49,345 nt of DNA from an uncultured Clostridium sp. (GCA_930986425.1 CAKNJR010000011.1:1-49345); one strand, 5' to 3'; counted from the first letter of the stretch, positions 1-8,523 are shown. Notes: generated by a model from the sequence alone, not told the origin. Translations and numbers: made by a program.

Positions 1-30
1 AAATAATATAATAAATTTATAAAAAAGTAC

Positions 31-107
31 TTGACAAAAATTAGATAGTCAAGTTGTAAGGAAAATTTTTAAAAGTAGTAGTATTTTAATCGCTTTAATG
101 GTATAAT
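31..107 (+). promoter_or_regulatory. Putative promoter region of the first ICE genes
   Basis: A consensus -35 hexamer TTGACA lies at 31-36 and a TATAAT -10 hexamer at 102-107. They are too far apart to be one promoter, so two weak promoters or one with a poor partner box are possible. CTTGAC (30-35) and GTCAAG (48-53) form a 6-bp inverted repeat that could be an operator. Bases 1-138 hold no other recognisable gene. Confidence 0.35.
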
Positions 108-138
108 AATAGTATATTGTGAAAGGGAGATAAAATCT

Positions 139-453
139 ATGAAAATGGAATTTATATTTGATAAAGAAAAATTGAAAAAAGCAGGATATGATGAGGAACA
201 ATGCTTGAATGCAATTAGAAAACATTTTGACAGTTATAAAAGCAAAACAATAAAAGAAATAGCAAAAGGAATATTTGAGGGAACTGATGATGACTGGAAT
301 GCTTTTGGATCTACTGCAAGATTTCCATATACAAGTTGGTTTTTAAAAGTGATTAAAGAATGGTATTGGTATGTAGATGAAGGAGATGGGCAAGGAGAGA
401 AAAAAGGAGATTGTTTAGAGGCATATTATGAAGTAAAAGCAGTAAATGGTTAA
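139..453 (+). CDS. Hypothetical protein, possible partner of the VapD-like toxin
   Basis: This encodes a 104-residue soluble protein, charged at the N-terminus and rich in aromatic residues in the middle (several Trp and Tyr around residues 54-80). It has no signal peptide or membrane segment. I do not recognise a family. It ends 10 bases before the VapD-like gene, and the ATG follows a GGGAGAT ribosome site, so the two are probably co-transcribed. Small genes immediately upstream of vapD are often antitoxins, but this protein does not visibly resemble known VapX or VapB antitoxins. The antitoxin role is inference from position only. Confidence 0.6.
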   Translation: MKMEFIFDKEKLKKAGYDEEQCLNAIRKHFDSYKSKTIKEIAKGIFEGTDDDWNAFGSTARFPYTSWFLKVIKEWYWYVDEGDGQGEKKGDCLEAYYEVKAVNG

Positions 454-463
454 GAGGTAATAT

Positions 464-796
464 ATGAGGAAAGCAATAAATTTTGATATTGACACAAAAA
501 AATATGAAGAATATACAGGAAAAAAAGCTCCAACAGCGTATGCAGAAGTAAAAAAATTCTTAAAGAAAAATGGATTTGAACATAGGCAAGGTTCTGGTTA
601 TGTTTCTAAAAATAGTTTAGATGATTTAAGAATTACGGCTATTATTACTAATATGACTTTAACTTTGAAGTGGTTAAGATTTTGTGTAAAAGAAATAGAT
701 GTAACAAATATAGGTAAACAACACTCGTTACTAGACACGATAAATAAACCATATAATGAAGATGATTTATCAAATTTAGATGATATAGAAATATAA
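464..796 (+). CDS. VapD-like endoribonuclease toxin
   Basis: The 110-residue protein resembles the VapD family (virulence-associated protein D), small ferredoxin-fold ribonucleases distantly related to Cas2. Visible support is the N-terminal strand with an acidic residue (AINFDID), a helix rich in Ala, Tyr and Lys, and the segment GFEHRQGSGYVS, matching the family's 'GF..TQGSVY' block. The C-terminal WLRFCVKEIDV resembles the 'WF...V.DIRAF' end of VapD. In VapD proteins the early Asp is thought to be catalytic. The C-terminus is about 15 residues longer than Helicobacter VapD. The gene is the second of a two-gene unit closed by a terminator, as expected for a toxin module or stability system on an ICE. 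Confidence 0.7.
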   Translation: MRKAINFDIDTKKYEEYTGKKAPTAYAEVKKFLKKNGFEHRQGSGYVSKNSLDDLRITAIITNMTLTLKWLRFCVKEIDVTNIGKQHSLLDTINKPYNEDDLSNLDDIEI

Positions 797-806
797 AATG
801 GCAAGG

Positions 807-834
807 GTAATATTATAACAATATTACTCTTTTT
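807..834 (+). terminator. Rho-independent terminator after the VapD-like gene
   Basis: GTAATATT (807-814) pairs with AATATTAC (820-827) across a 5-base loop and is followed by TCTTTTTT. It closes the two-gene unit at 139-796. Confidence 0.75.
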
Positions 835-920
835 TCATGTCAAATGTATAAAAAAATATTTTGCACATTTCTATATAATAAAATATAGTGTTATACTCCC
901 AAACAAGGAGGAAAGTTGAA

Positions 921-1550
921 ATGAAAGAAATATTTAATAAACCTGTTTTAGATCAGTTATATTCTTTTAGAAAAGAAGAATTTGAACAAAATTTATATAA
1001 TGAAGATGAACAAATAAAGAAATTAGAATTAGAGATAACTGATTTATCTGAAGGATTTGTGAATCATTTAAAAAATATTATAACAGAAGAAAACGATCTT
1101 AAAAATGTATTAAAATTATTTAGAAATTATGAATTAAAGGCTAGTGAAGAAACAGACTTTTGGGGACTAATTTATTTTAAGTTAGGTATAGTAGAAGGCA
1201 ATAAATTGGCACATGAAATTACACCTAAAAAATCTATTAAAAAAGATGATGATTCATTTCTAAACTATGGCAATAATAATTTTTCAGAGTGGTTAGAAGA
1301 ACAAAAAAGAAAATATTGCTTTGATATACCAGAGTATAAAGAATTGCAATACAGGTACAGAAAAATTAGTGAAAAGTACCCTAATGCAACTGAAGTATTT
1401 GAAGATTTAGAATTTATAGAGCTTAATAAAGAAGAACAAAAAGCACTTATTGAACTTAGAAAAATAGATGTAGAAATGGGAGATATGGAAAAAGATTTGT
1501 GTTTTAAATTGGGACTAAAAGAGGCAATGAGTTTTTATAATGGTAATTAA
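921..1550 (+). CDS. Hypothetical acidic helical protein of the ICE (DUF6809-like?)
   Basis: The protein has 209 residues if translation starts at ATG 921, which follows an AAGGAGGAAAG site at 904-914. A longer frame opening at 888 lacks such a site. It is acidic, predicted mostly helical and soluble. The N-terminal half (a FN-K-P-LDQLYS start and a central FKLGIVEG-like stretch) recalls small phage and ICE proteins of the DUF6809 type, but with low certainty. The FKLG pattern occurs again near the C-terminus, suggesting two related halves. The last 11 bases overlap the following HTH gene, indicating translational coupling. Function unknown. Confidence 0.65.
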   Translation: MKEIFNKPVLDQLYSFRKEEFEQNLYNEDEQIKKLELEITDLSEGFVNHLKNIITEENDLKNVLKLFRNYELKASEETDFWGLIYFKLGIVEGNKLAHEITPKKSIKKDDDSFLNYGNNNFSEWLEEQKRKYCFDIPEYKELQYRYRKISEKYPNATEVFEDLEFIELNKEEQKALIELRKIDVEMGDMEKDLCFKLGLKEAMSFYNGN

Positions 1551-1743
1551 ATTTATTGTAAAAGACATTAGAAAAGAACAAAGACTTACTCTAAAACAAT
1601 TATCATATAAGACAGGAATATCTACCACACACTTAAATGATATAGAAAGTAATTACAAAATGCCAAGTTTAATATTTGCTATTAAAATTGCAAAAGCATT
1701 AAAAGTTAATATCAATGATCTGTATTATATAGAAAGGTATTAG
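1540..1743 (+). CDS. XRE-family helix-turn-helix regulator
   Basis: This 67-residue protein is little more than a Cro/C1-type HTH domain (residues about 7-62). The recognition region (LTLKQLSYKTGISTTHLNDI) and the following 'IAKALKVNINDLY' block are typical of the family. Its start overlaps the end of the upstream gene by 11 bases and there is no strong separate ribosome site, so it is probably coupled. It likely binds an operator in the ICE and controls the conjugation genes that follow. The specific target is unknown. Confidence 0.85.
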   Translation: MVIKFIVKDIRKEQRLTLKQLSYKTGISTTHLNDIESNYKMPSLIFAIKIAKALKVNINDLYYIERY

Positions 1744-1797
1744 AAAAAATCTAGTACCTTATTTTTATGCAAAAAATACAAGAAGGAGGTGGAGCTA

Positions 1798-2790
1798 ATG
1801 TCAGAATATATACCAAAAGAAATTGTAAAACAAGCAAAACAAATAGATTTGCTAACTTATTTTATGAATAATAATCCATCAGAACTTGTAAAAAAAGGTG
1901 CTAGTACTTATTCCTTAAAATCTCACGATAGTGTCATTATAAGTAATGGATTATGGCATAGATTTTCTACTAATGAGGCAGGAAAAACAGCAGTAGATTA
2001 TTTAATGAAAGTTGAAAAGATGACACTACAAGAAGCTGTTAAAAATGTATTAAATAAAGATATTAGTACCTATGAAGTGCCTAAAACAGAAATAAATAAT
2101 GTGCCTAAAAAAATAATTATTCCAGAAAAAGCAAGTACAAACAAAGATGTTATAGAATATCTAAAAAATAGAGGAATAGACGAAGATATTATTTTAGATT
2201 GCATAAATCAAAAACTAATATACCAGGAAAATAAGACAAATAATGTAGTTTTTGTGGGTTATGACTATGAGCATAATATTAAATATGCAGGGTGTAGAAG
2301 TACAAATGAAAAACGAATAATGCGAGATGCAAAAGGTAGTTCAAAAGAGTTTTCTTTTAGACTGTTAAGTAAAATAAAGAATAATACATTACATATTTTT
2401 GAAAGCAGCATAGATTTATTATCTTATGCAACATTATTAAAACTAAAAGGCTATGATTATCAAAATCAAAACCTATTAGCACTTGCAGGTGTATATCAAC
2501 CAGGGGATAATATAGAACAAAGTAAAGTACCAATAGCAGTAAAAAACTTTTTAGAAAGAAATACATATATTGAAAATATTGTACTTCATTTTGATAATGA
2601 TAAAGCAGGAAGAAATGCAACAAAAGCACTTATAATAGCTTTAAATAAGTACAATATATATGATGTCCCTACACCTTATGGAAAAGATATAAATGATTAT
2701 TTATGTTACAAGTTAGGATTAAAGAAAAGACAAGAAATAGAACAATATAAAGTAAATAAAATACGAAACAAGGAATATATACAGGTATAG
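1798..2790 (+). CDS. DUF3991/TOPRIM primase-like protein
   Basis: ATG 1798 is preferred over GTG 1789 because the site AAGGAGGTGG lies at 1783-1792; this gives 330 residues. An N-terminal primase-like region without zinc-binding cysteines is followed by a DUF3991 region (about residues 117-190). A TOPRIM fold comes next, with the catalytic Glu in HIFESSIDLLS (about residue 201) and an acidic HFDNDKAGRN motif (about 263). Such proteins are common in Tn1549-like elements and plasmids next to mobilisation genes. They are presumed to act in DNA processing or priming of the transferred strand, which is inference. It lies just upstream of the putative oriT. Confidence 0.85.
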   Translation: MSEYIPKEIVKQAKQIDLLTYFMNNNPSELVKKGASTYSLKSHDSVIISNGLWHRFSTNEAGKTAVDYLMKVEKMTLQEAVKNVLNKDISTYEVPKTEINNVPKKIIIPEKASTNKDVIEYLKNRGIDEDIILDCINQKLIYQENKTNNVVFVGYDYEHNIKYAGCRSTNEKRIMRDAKGSSKEFSFRLLSKIKNNTLHIFESSIDLLSYATLLKLKGYDYQNQNLLALAGVYQPGDNIEQSKVPIAVKNFLERNTYIENIVLHFDNDKAGRNATKALIIALNKYNIYDVPTPYGKDINDYLCYKLGLKKRQEIEQYKVNKIRNKEYIQV

Positions 2791-2809
2791 TTTTATATGC
2801 AAAAATTAG

Positions 2810-2892
2810 ATTTCTTGTCCTAGCAAGCAATGAATTTGTTCACACGAAAATATCGTGTTTCAAAATTCTATTCAATGGGGCTAGCCCCAATC
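2810..2892 (+). other. Putative origin of transfer (oriT)
   Basis: The 137-base gap directly before mobC and the relaxase contains three inverted repeats: CTTG/CAAG (2814-2817 and 2824-2827), ACACGA/TCGTGT with a 5-base spacer (2842-2847 and 2853-2858), and the perfect palindrome GGGGCTAGCCCC (2877-2888) followed by AATCCCC. Stacked inverted repeats beside a relaxase gene are the usual architecture of oriT. The nic site cannot be located from sequence alone. Confidence 0.45.
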
Positions 2893-2927
2893 CCCATTAT
2901 TTAGTTTGAATAACAGGAGGGAGAGAT

Positions 2928-3239
2928 TTGAGAAAAAGAAATATAAGAAAAGATATAATGTTAAATGAAACAGAAAATGAAAAACTTATTTCTGACTGTA
3001 AGAAAGCTAATATTTCTTACGGAGAATATTTTAGAAAATTACTAATGGAAAAACAAATAAAAGAAAAACCAGGAAAGGAATTTTATGAAGTGATGAAACA
3101 ACTTTCTAAAATAGGTGTTAATCTAAATCAAATAGCTTATAAAGCCAATAGTACAAACAAGATAGATAAAGATTATTACAAAATAGAAGCAGAAGAATGG
3201 CATAAATTTGCAAAAGAAGTTAAACAAAAATTTTTGTAG
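2928..3239 (+). CDS. MobC-like relaxosome accessory protein
   Basis: The 103-residue protein starts at TTG 2928 behind AGGAGGGAGAG. A basic N-terminus and a ribbon-helix-helix-like segment (residues about 8-45) are followed by the MobC-type block around IGVNLNQIAYKAN (residues about 63-77). MobC proteins help the relaxase recognise and nick oriT. The gene lies between the putative oriT and the relaxase gene, with 12 bases between its stop and the relaxase TTG. Confidence 0.85.
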   Translation: MRKRNIRKDIMLNETENEKLISDCKKANISYGEYFRKLLMEKQIKEKPGKEFYEVMKQLSKIGVNLNQIAYKANSTNKIDKDYYKIEAEEWHKFAKEVKQKFL

Positions 3240-3251
3240 GAGGTGGTAAGT

Positions 3252-4640
3252 TTGGCAACAACCAGTTTGTGGAAAGTAGTAAAAAGAATGGATCATGTTA
3301 TAAATTATGCAAAGGAAAAAAATAAAACAAAAAACATTGAATTCAAAAGTAATTATGAAATAATAGTTGATGATTTAAAAGATGTAATTGATTATGCTAA
3401 AAATGCTAATAAAACTGAAAAAGAATATTTTGTTACAGGAATAAATTGTGAGCCAGATTCAGCTTATGAAGAAATGCAAGATACAAAGAAGTATTATAAT
3501 AAAGAAGACAAGATTTTAGCATTCCATGCATATCAATCATTTAAAGAGGGAGAGGTTACTCCAGAGATTGCTCATAAAATTGGAGTACAACTTGCTAATG
3601 AAATGTGGGGAGATAGATTTCAAGTAATAGTTACTACTCATTTGAATACTAATCACATACATAATCATTTTGTATTAAATTCAGTTTCATATACTGATGG
3701 AAAAAAATATTATAGTAACAGAGCTAATACAGGAAGATTAAGACATACTTCTGATGAACTTTGTAGAGAATATGGATTAAGTGTTTTAGAAGAAAAGCCT
3801 TGTAAAAAAAGTAAAATTAATTTTGAAAATTATTATAAGAAATCTTTTTATAATGATAACTATACAAAAAATGCTAAAAGAGATTTAGATTTAGCAATAA
3901 GACAAGCATATTCATTTGAAGATTTTATATATTTAATGAAAAAATTAGACTATGAAATTATATTTAGGGCAAATAAAATAAGTATAAGAAAAGAGCCATA
4001 TAAAAGAAATATTAGGATTGAACGCAGGTATGGAGAAAATTATTCAATAGAAAATATTAAACGAAGAATAATAGAAGAACAAGCAGTAAGAGTACCTTTT
4101 ATAGAAAATGTATACAATTATAGAAAAGTAAATTTTCCTTTTGCAAAAAGGCATAAAAAAGCCAAAGCAAAAGGATTTATTGCTTTATACCATCATTATT
4201 GTTATTTATTAAAAGTTTTTCCAACAAAAGTACCACAGCAAAAGTTACCTGCAAGTATTAGAGCAGATGTTTCAAGAATGGAAGAATTATCTAATGAAGC
4301 TAGATTTTTATATCAAAACAAAATCAAAACATTAGATGAATTGATAAATTACAAAGATGATATAACATTTAAAATAAATCAATTACTTGACCAAAGAGAA
4401 AGACTTTGGGCAAAAAGAAGATTATCAAAGGATGAAAATGATAGGCATAAAATAGCTGAAGAAATTTCATCTTTAAATGATAAAATAATTAAATTCAGAA
4501 AGAAGGTGGAAATGTGTGAAGATATTAAGTCAAGAGTACCAAAGATAAATAATAATTTAGACGAACTAGATAAACAAGAAGAATTAGAAAAAGAAACTAA
4601 AGACAAGAAAAAAGAGAGAGCTAAAGGCAGAAAGGAGTAA
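3252..4640 (+). CDS. Relaxase / mobilisation nuclease
   Basis: Relaxases nick oriT and remain covalently attached to the transferred strand through a tyrosine. I chose TTG 3252, giving MATTSLWKVVKR and 462 residues, because AGGAGGTGG lies just upstream at 3239-3246; the family often starts with a similar 'MATT' sequence. The metal-binding three-histidine motif is visible as H130 and H135-x-H137-x-H139 in THLNTNHIHNHF. The N-terminal tyrosine (in VINYAKE) is a candidate nucleophile. The C-terminal third is Lys- and Glu-rich and probably coiled coil. It resembles relaxases of the PF03432 type in Firmicutes ICEs. The PcfB-like gene follows after 6 bases. Confidence 0.92.
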   Translation: MATTSLWKVVKRMDHVINYAKEKNKTKNIEFKSNYEIIVDDLKDVIDYAKNANKTEKEYFVTGINCEPDSAYEEMQDTKKYYNKEDKILAFHAYQSFKEGEVTPEIAHKIGVQLANEMWGDRFQVIVTTHLNTNHIHNHFVLNSVSYTDGKKYYSNRANTGRLRHTSDELCREYGLSVLEEKPCKKSKINFENYYKKSFYNDNYTKNAKRDLDLAIRQAYSFEDFIYLMKKLDYEIIFRANKISIRKEPYKRNIRIERRYGENYSIENIKRRIIEEQAVRVPFIENVYNYRKVNFPFAKRHKKAKAKGFIALYHHYCYLLKVFPTKVPQQKLPASIRADVSRMEELSNEARFLYQNKIKTLDELINYKDDITFKINQLLDQRERLWAKRRLSKDENDRHKIAEEISSLNDKIIKFRKKVEMCEDIKSRVPKINNNLDELDKQEELEKETKDKKKERAKGRKE

Positions 4641-4646
4641 AAATAT

Positions 4647-5420
4647 ATGAGTGTAAATGGAGATGCATCAGAACAAGTTGTAAGATTAGGATTAGAGGGA
4701 TTTGAAGTAACTGTAAAATTAATAGGTAGTGGTGCTAAAAATCTTTTAGCCATGCTATATGCAATGCAAAAAGATAAAAGTCAAAATCAAACTAGAGGAA
4801 AAATGAAATTGACTAAAATGTTACGAACAGGAAAACCTTTAAAAATATTTTCTATAAGTAAAGAAGATTTGAAAACTTTTTCAAAAGAAGCTAAAACTTA
4901 TGGAATTACATATTGTGCGTTAAGAGATAAAAATAGTAAAGAAGAAAATACTATGATAGATGTTATTGTAAAAGATGAAGATGCTTCAAGAATAAACAGA
5001 ATAGTAGAAAAATTCAAACTTACAACTGTAGATATGGGAAAAATGGAAACAGAAGTTACAAAATCTATTGAAAATAGAGAAGTACAGAAAAAAGAAATGG
5101 GAGTACAAGAAAAAACTAAAGAACAACAATTAGAAGAAGTATTATCTGACAAGCCATTACAAAAAGAACAAAATACAAATGAAAATTTCAATGTGGCAAA
5201 GACAGAAAAAAGCCCTCTGTCAAAGCCTTCCTTAATGACTTCAAAGATGCAAGAAGGGGTTTCTAAAGAAGCAACAAAACCTTCTGTAAAGAAAGAACTT
5301 GCAGAATTAAAAGTAGAGGCAGAAAAATTAGATAATCAAAAGAACAAAGAAAAGACAAATACTAAAACTAAAATCAATAAACAAAAGAAAAGTAAAACAA
5401 AAATAAAATCTAATAGATAG
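4647..5420 (+). CDS. PcfB-family conjugation protein (DUF3801)
   Basis: In this 257-residue protein, residues 1 to about 130 match the PcfB/DUF3801 family, including the opening GDASEQVVRLGLEG and the region with RTGKPLKIFSI and TYGITYCALRDK. From about residue 150 it is a Lys/Glu/Gln-rich low-complexity tail. PcfB is an accessory protein of conjugative elements such as Enterococcus pCF10, thought to help recruit the relaxosome to the coupling protein. It sits between the relaxase and the coupling protein, as expected. Confidence 0.85.
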   Translation: MSVNGDASEQVVRLGLEGFEVTVKLIGSGAKNLLAMLYAMQKDKSQNQTRGKMKLTKMLRTGKPLKIFSISKEDLKTFSKEAKTYGITYCALRDKNSKEENTMIDVIVKDEDASRINRIVEKFKLTTVDMGKMETEVTKSIENREVQKKEMGVQEKTKEQQLEEVLSDKPLQKEQNTNENFNVAKTEKSPLSKPSLMTSKMQEGVSKEATKPSVKKELAELKVEAEKLDNQKNKEKTNTKTKINKQKKSKTKIKSNR

Positions 5421-5431
5421 GAGGAGTGCTA

Positions 5432-5644
5432 ATGGAAGAAACTAGAACAATTACTTTAGATAAGTATGATTATAAATTAATGCTAAATGCTTTAAATGAA
5501 TTTAGAAATAATAAATTAGAGCAAAATATTGATACTGAAATAATTGATAAATTGATTATAAACTTATTAAATGCCCCTAAAAATAAGAAATTTTTATCAT
5601 TGAACAAAAATACAAGAGGAAAATTTACAGTTGAGGCAAGATGA
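5432..5644 (+). CDS. Small ICE protein of unknown function
   Basis: The 70-residue protein starts at ATG 5432 behind AGGAGG. It is soluble and predicted to be two helices followed by a basic tail. I do not recognise a family. Short proteins in this slot between PcfB and TraG are frequent in Tn1549-like elements. Its end overlaps the TTG start of the coupling protein by 14 bases, so the two are likely translationally coupled. Confidence 0.7.
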   Translation: MEETRTITLDKYDYKLMLNALNEFRNNKLEQNIDTEIIDKLIINLLNAPKNKKFLSLNKNTRGKFTVEAR

Positions 5645-7460
5645 TAAGAAAATTGCAAAAGTGTTTTATATAATAGGTATAGTACCAATTATATGGACAG
5701 CTCTCCTTGTAGCACCTTATATAAATGGTGGAATAATAGGAATTCTTAAAAATAGTAGTGACATTTTTACTAGACCTTTTAATATATCATTTACAGAGAA
5801 TAGTATAAAAACTGTTCTTATTTTTTTGCTTATTTATATATTAGCAATTTTAGTATATGAAGCTACAAGAAAAAATTATAGAAGGAGAGAAGAAAATGGA
5901 TCAGCAAAATGGGGCGATGCTAAAGAATTAAATAAAAAATATAAGCAACCAAATAATTATAACAAAATATTAACAAAAAATGTTTCTATTGGATTAAATG
6001 GAAAAAAACACAGAAGAAATGTAAATGTATTAGTAATAGGTGGATCTGGAGCAGGTAAAACATTTAGTTATTGTAAGCCAAATGTAATGCAATGTGCGAC
6101 TTCCTATGTCGTGTTAGATCCTAAAGGAGAGATACTTCGTGATACGGGCTATTTATTAGAGAAAAATGGGTATGAGATTAAAGTTCTTGATTTAATAAAT
6201 ATGGAAAAATCACATTGTTATAATCCATTTGTATATTTAAAAAGTGATAATGATGTCCAAAAATTATCAACTAACTTGTTTAAATCAACCACACCTAAAG
6301 GTAGTACAACAAATGATCCATTTTGGGATACGGCAGCATCAATGTTATTATTAGCCTTGATATTTTATCTTAAATATGAAGCTCCACCAGAAGAACAAAA
6401 TTTTACTATGGTTATGGAATTACTACGAGCAGGAGATGTAAAAGAAGATGATGACGATTATGTTAGTCCGTTAGATATGCTTTTTAATAGATTAGAAACA
6501 AAGAATCCAGAACATATAGCACTAAAATATTATAGAAGTTACCATAGTGGATCAGCTAAGACATTAAAATCCATACAAGTAACATTAGCTTCAAGATTAG
6601 AGAAATTTAATTTAGAGAGTATGGCACAACTAACACAGACAGATGAATTAGACTTACCATCATTAGGAGAAAAGAAAACAGTACTATTTGCAATAATACC
6701 AGACAATGACACATCATTTAACTTCCTGATTAGCATCTTATATACACAACTGTTCCAACAATTATTCTATATTGCAGATTATAAATATGGAGGAAGTTTA
6801 CCTACACATGTGCATTTTGTAATGGATGAATTTGCTAATGTTAGTTTACCAGATGATTTTGATAAAATATTATCAGTAATGAGATCAAGAGAAGTTTCTG
6901 TTTCAATAATATTGCAAAATCTAGCACAATTAAAGGCACTTTTTGAAAAGCAATGGGAGTCAATAGTAGGAAATTGTGATGAGTTTTTATATCTAGGTGG
7001 TAATGAACAATCAACACACAAATATATTAGTGAACTATTAGGAAAAGAAACAATAGATACAAATTCTTATGGTAGAAGTTTTGGCTCACATGCTAATTTT
7101 TCAGAAAATGACCAAATCGCAGGTAGGGAATTGCTGACTCCAGATGAAGTAAGATTACTTGATAATAATTATGCTTTGTTATTTATAAGAGGAGAAAGAC
7201 CAATAAAAGATTTTAAATTTAATTTAAAGGAACATTTTAATAGTTCTTATACGCCTATTGGAAATAAAAGTGTGAATCCATATATACATGGTGGAACAGA
7301 AAACGCAATAGGAACAATTACATTCGATATAGAAGATATATCTTTTAATACTGAAGAATTAAATAATTTACAAATTGATGAAATAGATGTGGAAATACTA
7401 TCGAATGAAGAAATAGAGAATATGTATAAAGAAGATATTGATAATAAAGTTATCAATTAA
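5631..7460 (+). CDS. VirD4/TraG-family type IV coupling protein
   Basis: This 609-residue membrane-anchored ATPase brings the relaxase-DNA complex to the secretion channel. Two N-terminal transmembrane helices (about residues 9-33 and 57-78) precede a cytoplasmic ATPase domain. Walker A is GGSGAGKTF (about 136-145) followed by YVVLDPKGEI. Walker B is HFVMDEFANV (about 393-402). The typical SREVSVSIILQN segment and a C-terminal acidic tail are also present. The start is TTG 5631, 10 bases after AGAGGA, overlapping the preceding gene. Confidence 0.95.
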   Translation: MRQDDKKIAKVFYIIGIVPIIWTALLVAPYINGGIIGILKNSSDIFTRPFNISFTENSIKTVLIFLLIYILAILVYEATRKNYRRREENGSAKWGDAKELNKKYKQPNNYNKILTKNVSIGLNGKKHRRNVNVLVIGGSGAGKTFSYCKPNVMQCATSYVVLDPKGEILRDTGYLLEKNGYEIKVLDLINMEKSHCYNPFVYLKSDNDVQKLSTNLFKSTTPKGSTTNDPFWDTAASMLLLALIFYLKYEAPPEEQNFTMVMELLRAGDVKEDDDDYVSPLDMLFNRLETKNPEHIALKYYRSYHSGSAKTLKSIQVTLASRLEKFNLESMAQLTQTDELDLPSLGEKKTVLFAIIPDNDTSFNFLISILYTQLFQQLFYIADYKYGGSLPTHVHFVMDEFANVSLPDDFDKILSVMRSREVSVSIILQNLAQLKALFEKQWESIVGNCDEFLYLGGNEQSTHKYISELLGKETIDTNSYGRSFGSHANFSENDQIAGRELLTPDEVRLLDNNYALLFIRGERPIKDFKFNLKEHFNSSYTPIGNKSVNPYIHGGTENAIGTITFDIEDISFNTEELNNLQIDEIDVEILSNEEIENMYKEDIDNKVIN

Positions 7461-7501
7461 CCCAGAGTATAAAACTTTAAAATATACTCTGGGCTTTTTT
7501 T
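7461..7501 (+). terminator. Rho-independent terminator after the coupling protein gene
   Basis: CCCAGAGTATA (7461-7471) pairs perfectly with TATACTCTGGG (7483-7493) and runs into CTTTTTTTT. It lies inside the transfer region, so the secretion genes downstream either have their own promoter or depend on read-through or antitermination. Confidence 0.85.
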
Positions 7502-7547
7502 ATGCCTAAAAATAAATATTATGTAAACAGAAAGCGAGGTAAATTCA

Positions 7548-7895
7548 ATGAATAATAAGATAGAAAGAAAAGAAAAAGGAAAGAAAATATTAAAGAAATT
7601 TTGTAAAAGAGGTGCAATAATTATAGGTTATGTAGTTGCATTAAATGTAGCACAACAATTAAATGTTTTTGCGGCAAATGATGATCCTCTTACAGTAATA
7701 AATAATTTGTCAGACTTCATTTTTGGCTTAATTAGAGCCGTTGGTATGATTATTTTAGGTTTTGGAGTAGTACAAGTTGGTATGAGTTTGAAATCACATG
7801 ATCCTACACAAAGAGCAAACGGAATAATGACTTTAGCAGGAGGTATAGTAATTACATTCTCTAAAGAGATTTTAAATTTAATAACAGGAGGTTAA
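7548..7895 (+). CDS. Maff2/VirB2-like small membrane protein (pilin-like T4SS subunit)
   Basis: The 115-residue protein has an N-terminal basic segment, a hydrophobic stretch (about 24-43), then two further membrane helices (about 60-82 and 92-112). The segment SHDPTQRANGIMTLAGG matches the loop between the two helices in the Maff2 family of Tn1549-like elements. VirB2/TrbC-type pilins have the same two-helix plan. The region ending VFAAND may be a signal-peptide cleavage site. It heads the second transfer operon. Confidence 0.8.
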   Translation: MNNKIERKEKGKKILKKFCKRGAIIIGYVVALNVAQQLNVFAANDDPLTVINNLSDFIFGLIRAVGMIILGFGVVQVGMSLKSHDPTQRANGIMTLAGGIVITFSKEILNLITGG

Positions 7896-7899
7896 AACA

Positions 7900-7922
7900 T
7901 AGGCGGATGTTATATCTGCCTA
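7900..7922 (+). repeat. Inverted repeat between the pilin-like gene and the methyltransferase gene
   Basis: TAGGCGGAT (7900-7908) pairs with ATCTGCCTA (7914-7922) with one wobble and a 5-base loop, followed by AAAATTTATTTAA. It may act as a weak terminator or mRNA processing and stability hairpin between an abundant subunit and the genes downstream. Confidence 0.5.
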
Positions 7923-7947
7923 AAATTTATTTAAGGAGGAGATTAAG

Positions 7948-8523
7948 TTGGAGAAAAAATATCAAATAATATATGCTGATCCTCCCTGGCAATATAAAGT
8001 ATGGTCAAGAAAAAGTAACAGTAGAAGTGCAGAAAGTCATTATAGAACTATGAATATAGAAGATATTATCAACTTAAAAGGATTTATAAATGAAATTTCT
8101 GACGAGAATTGTATTTTATTTATATGGGTTACTTATCCTTGTTTAAAAGAAGGATTGAAGGTTATTGAACAATGGGGATTTCAATATAAAACTTGTGGAT
8201 TTACTTGGGTAAAGAAAAATAAAAAAAGTAATTCATGGTTTTGGGGCATGGGATATTGGACAAGAGCAAATTCTGAACTATGCTTAATTGCAACTAAAGG
8301 TAAAATTAAGAGAATTAGCAAAAAAGTTCATCAAATAATAGATACACCAATAGAAGAACATAGCCGTAAGCCAGCCATAGTAAGAGATAAAATTATAGAA
8401 TTAGTTGGAGATTTATCAAGAATTGAACTTTTTGCACGAGAAAAAGTGTCAGGTTGGGATGTATGGGGAGATGAAGTAGAAAGTGATATTAGTATAGAAG
8501 ATTACAAGATTGGAGGTGCTTAA
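7948..8523 (+). CDS. MT-A70-family adenine-N6 DNA methyltransferase
   Basis: The 191-residue protein starts at TTG 7948 behind AAGGAGGAG. The catalytic motif DPPW is at residues 11-14. The family's W-T (GYWTRANSE) and HSRKP (HSRKPAIVRDKI) segments follow, with a C-terminal SAM-pocket region (IELFAREKVSGWDVWG). The family transfers a methyl group to adenine N6; stand-alone bacterial members usually modify DNA. No restriction enzyme is nearby. The gene is inserted in the secretion operon, 2 bases before the TrbL-like gene. It may protect the ICE against host restriction or alter its expression, which is inference. Confidence 0.9.
   Translation: MEKKYQIIYADPPWQYKVWSRKSNSRSAESHYRTMNIEDIINLKGFINEISDENCILFIWVTYPCLKEGLKVIEQWGFQYKTCGFTWVKKNKKSNSWFWGMGYWTRANSELCLIATKGKIKRISKKVHQIIDTPIEEHSRKPAIVRDKIIELVGDLSRIELFAREKVSGWDVWGDEVESDISIEDYKIGGA

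Noticed and set aside
1..138. Left end (attL) of the ICE
   Set aside because: No repeat of the right-end sequence was seen, and the first genes look like internal ICE accessory genes, so the end is probably outside the window.
464..796. Reading the VapD-like gene as cas2
   Set aside because: VapD and Cas2 share a fold, but no cas genes or repeat-spacer array are present in the window, and the sequence matches VapD better.
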